Part shown: positions 44,096-44,225 of the stretch, in pieces
Layout: each line of letters starts with the position of its first letter
Position numbering within the stretch: the first letter of the stretch is position 1
DNA from: Planctomycetota bacterium
GTDB lineage: Bacteria > Planctomycetota > Planctomycetia > Pirellulales > Thermoguttaceae
Assembly: GCA_029550925.1 (NCBI GenBank)
Contig: JAKPGL010000141.1
Span: 1 to 44,225 of the forward strand
DNA length: 44,225 nucleotides
Reading direction: 5' to 3'
Program-made: the position numbers and the translations under genes
The notes under the pieces: generated by a model
Told to the model about the DNA's origin: nothing
Seen by the model: only the letters and a program-made list of their open reading frames with translations
The model's database searches: none

Positions 44096-44225
44096 TCATG
44101 AGTTTGGGGGCGGCTGGTCGTGGGGGAGGTGTTCGATCCGACGGGCAGCTAGCACCAGGCCGAAGGCTAAAATGATCACCACCACCCCGATGGCGGTCAG
44201 CAGAAACAGCGGATGGTTTAGCAAG
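44096..44225 (-). CDS. 3' end of a membrane protein gene (partial)
   Basis: The last 43 codons of a frame that runs off the right edge. The visible product reads LLNHPLFLLTAIGVVVIILAFGLVLAARR, a transmembrane helix, then a short soluble tail IEHLPHDQPPPNS. The stop TGA is at 44096-44098. Only the C-terminus is visible, so no family can be assigned. It is convergent with the ceramidase-like gene. Confidence 0.5.
   Translation of the reverse strand, partial: LLNHPLFLLTAIGVVVIILAFGLVLAARRIEHLPHDQPPPNS

Overview
The window reads as chromosomal DNA of a planctomycete, most likely a Pirellulales-type and possibly thermophilic lineage. Evidence seen in the sequence: two DUF1559 pseudopilin-like genes each followed by a small lipoprotein gene, a PEP-CTERM exported protein, a DUF1570 metallopeptidase, TAT-exported Gfo/Idh/MocA oxidoreductase and many secreted hydrolases. 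The family-level placement is inference. There are two tRNA genes (Ser-GCT, Lys-TTT), and no rRNA, CRISPR array, prophage or transposase.

Layout. 1-18.9 kb is mostly core genome: tRNA-Ser, a GYD-domain gene, glgX (minus), then the conserved nusA - infB - rbfA translation/transcription block followed by an atypical HhH-GPD gene and a YebC/PmpR regulator; then minus-strand genes for a DUF1570 protease, a disordered unknown protein and a 112-aa unknown; then glpD, a DUF1559 + lipoprotein pair (minus) and tRNA-Lys. 19.4-22.4 kb holds a TAT-exported oxidoreductase and a secreted ceramidase-like protein. 23.0-31.8 kb is a five-gene operon: a 1082-aa secreted GH36/GH-D type glycosidase with a discoidin domain, a sodium:solute symporter, an MttB-family protein lacking pyrrolysine, a DegT/StrS-type aminotransferase and a hydroxypyruvate-isomerase-like TIM barrel. 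It is followed by a convergent XylR-type (sugar-binding + AraC) regulator. 33.5-40.2 kb holds a second DUF1559 + lipoprotein pair, a PEP-CTERM/LamG protein (minus) and a two-domain esterase-like hydrolase. 40.3-44.2 kb holds polX, a second ceramidase-like gene and the 3' end of a membrane protein gene.

The most interesting signal is regulatory. A direct repeat of GCGCAAAAC with an exact 21-bp period occurs three times, each upstream of a different transcription unit in the 22.7-38 kb region: the glycosidase operon, the DUF1559/lipoprotein pair and the PEP-CTERM gene. In each case a -10-like hexamer follows at 78, 78 and 67 bp, i.e. the same helical face. This looks like an activator regulon, and the AraC/XylR-type regulator encoded in its middle is the obvious candidate. 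It would tie a sugar-degradation/uptake operon to a cell-surface module (pseudopilin, lipoprotein, PEP-CTERM protein).

The same region is studded with four arrays of short hairpins whose stems change by compensated base pairs. Elsewhere there are three copies of a ~100-bp nested palindrome and three MITE-like units with inverted ends. None of these repeats is explained by a transposase in the window.
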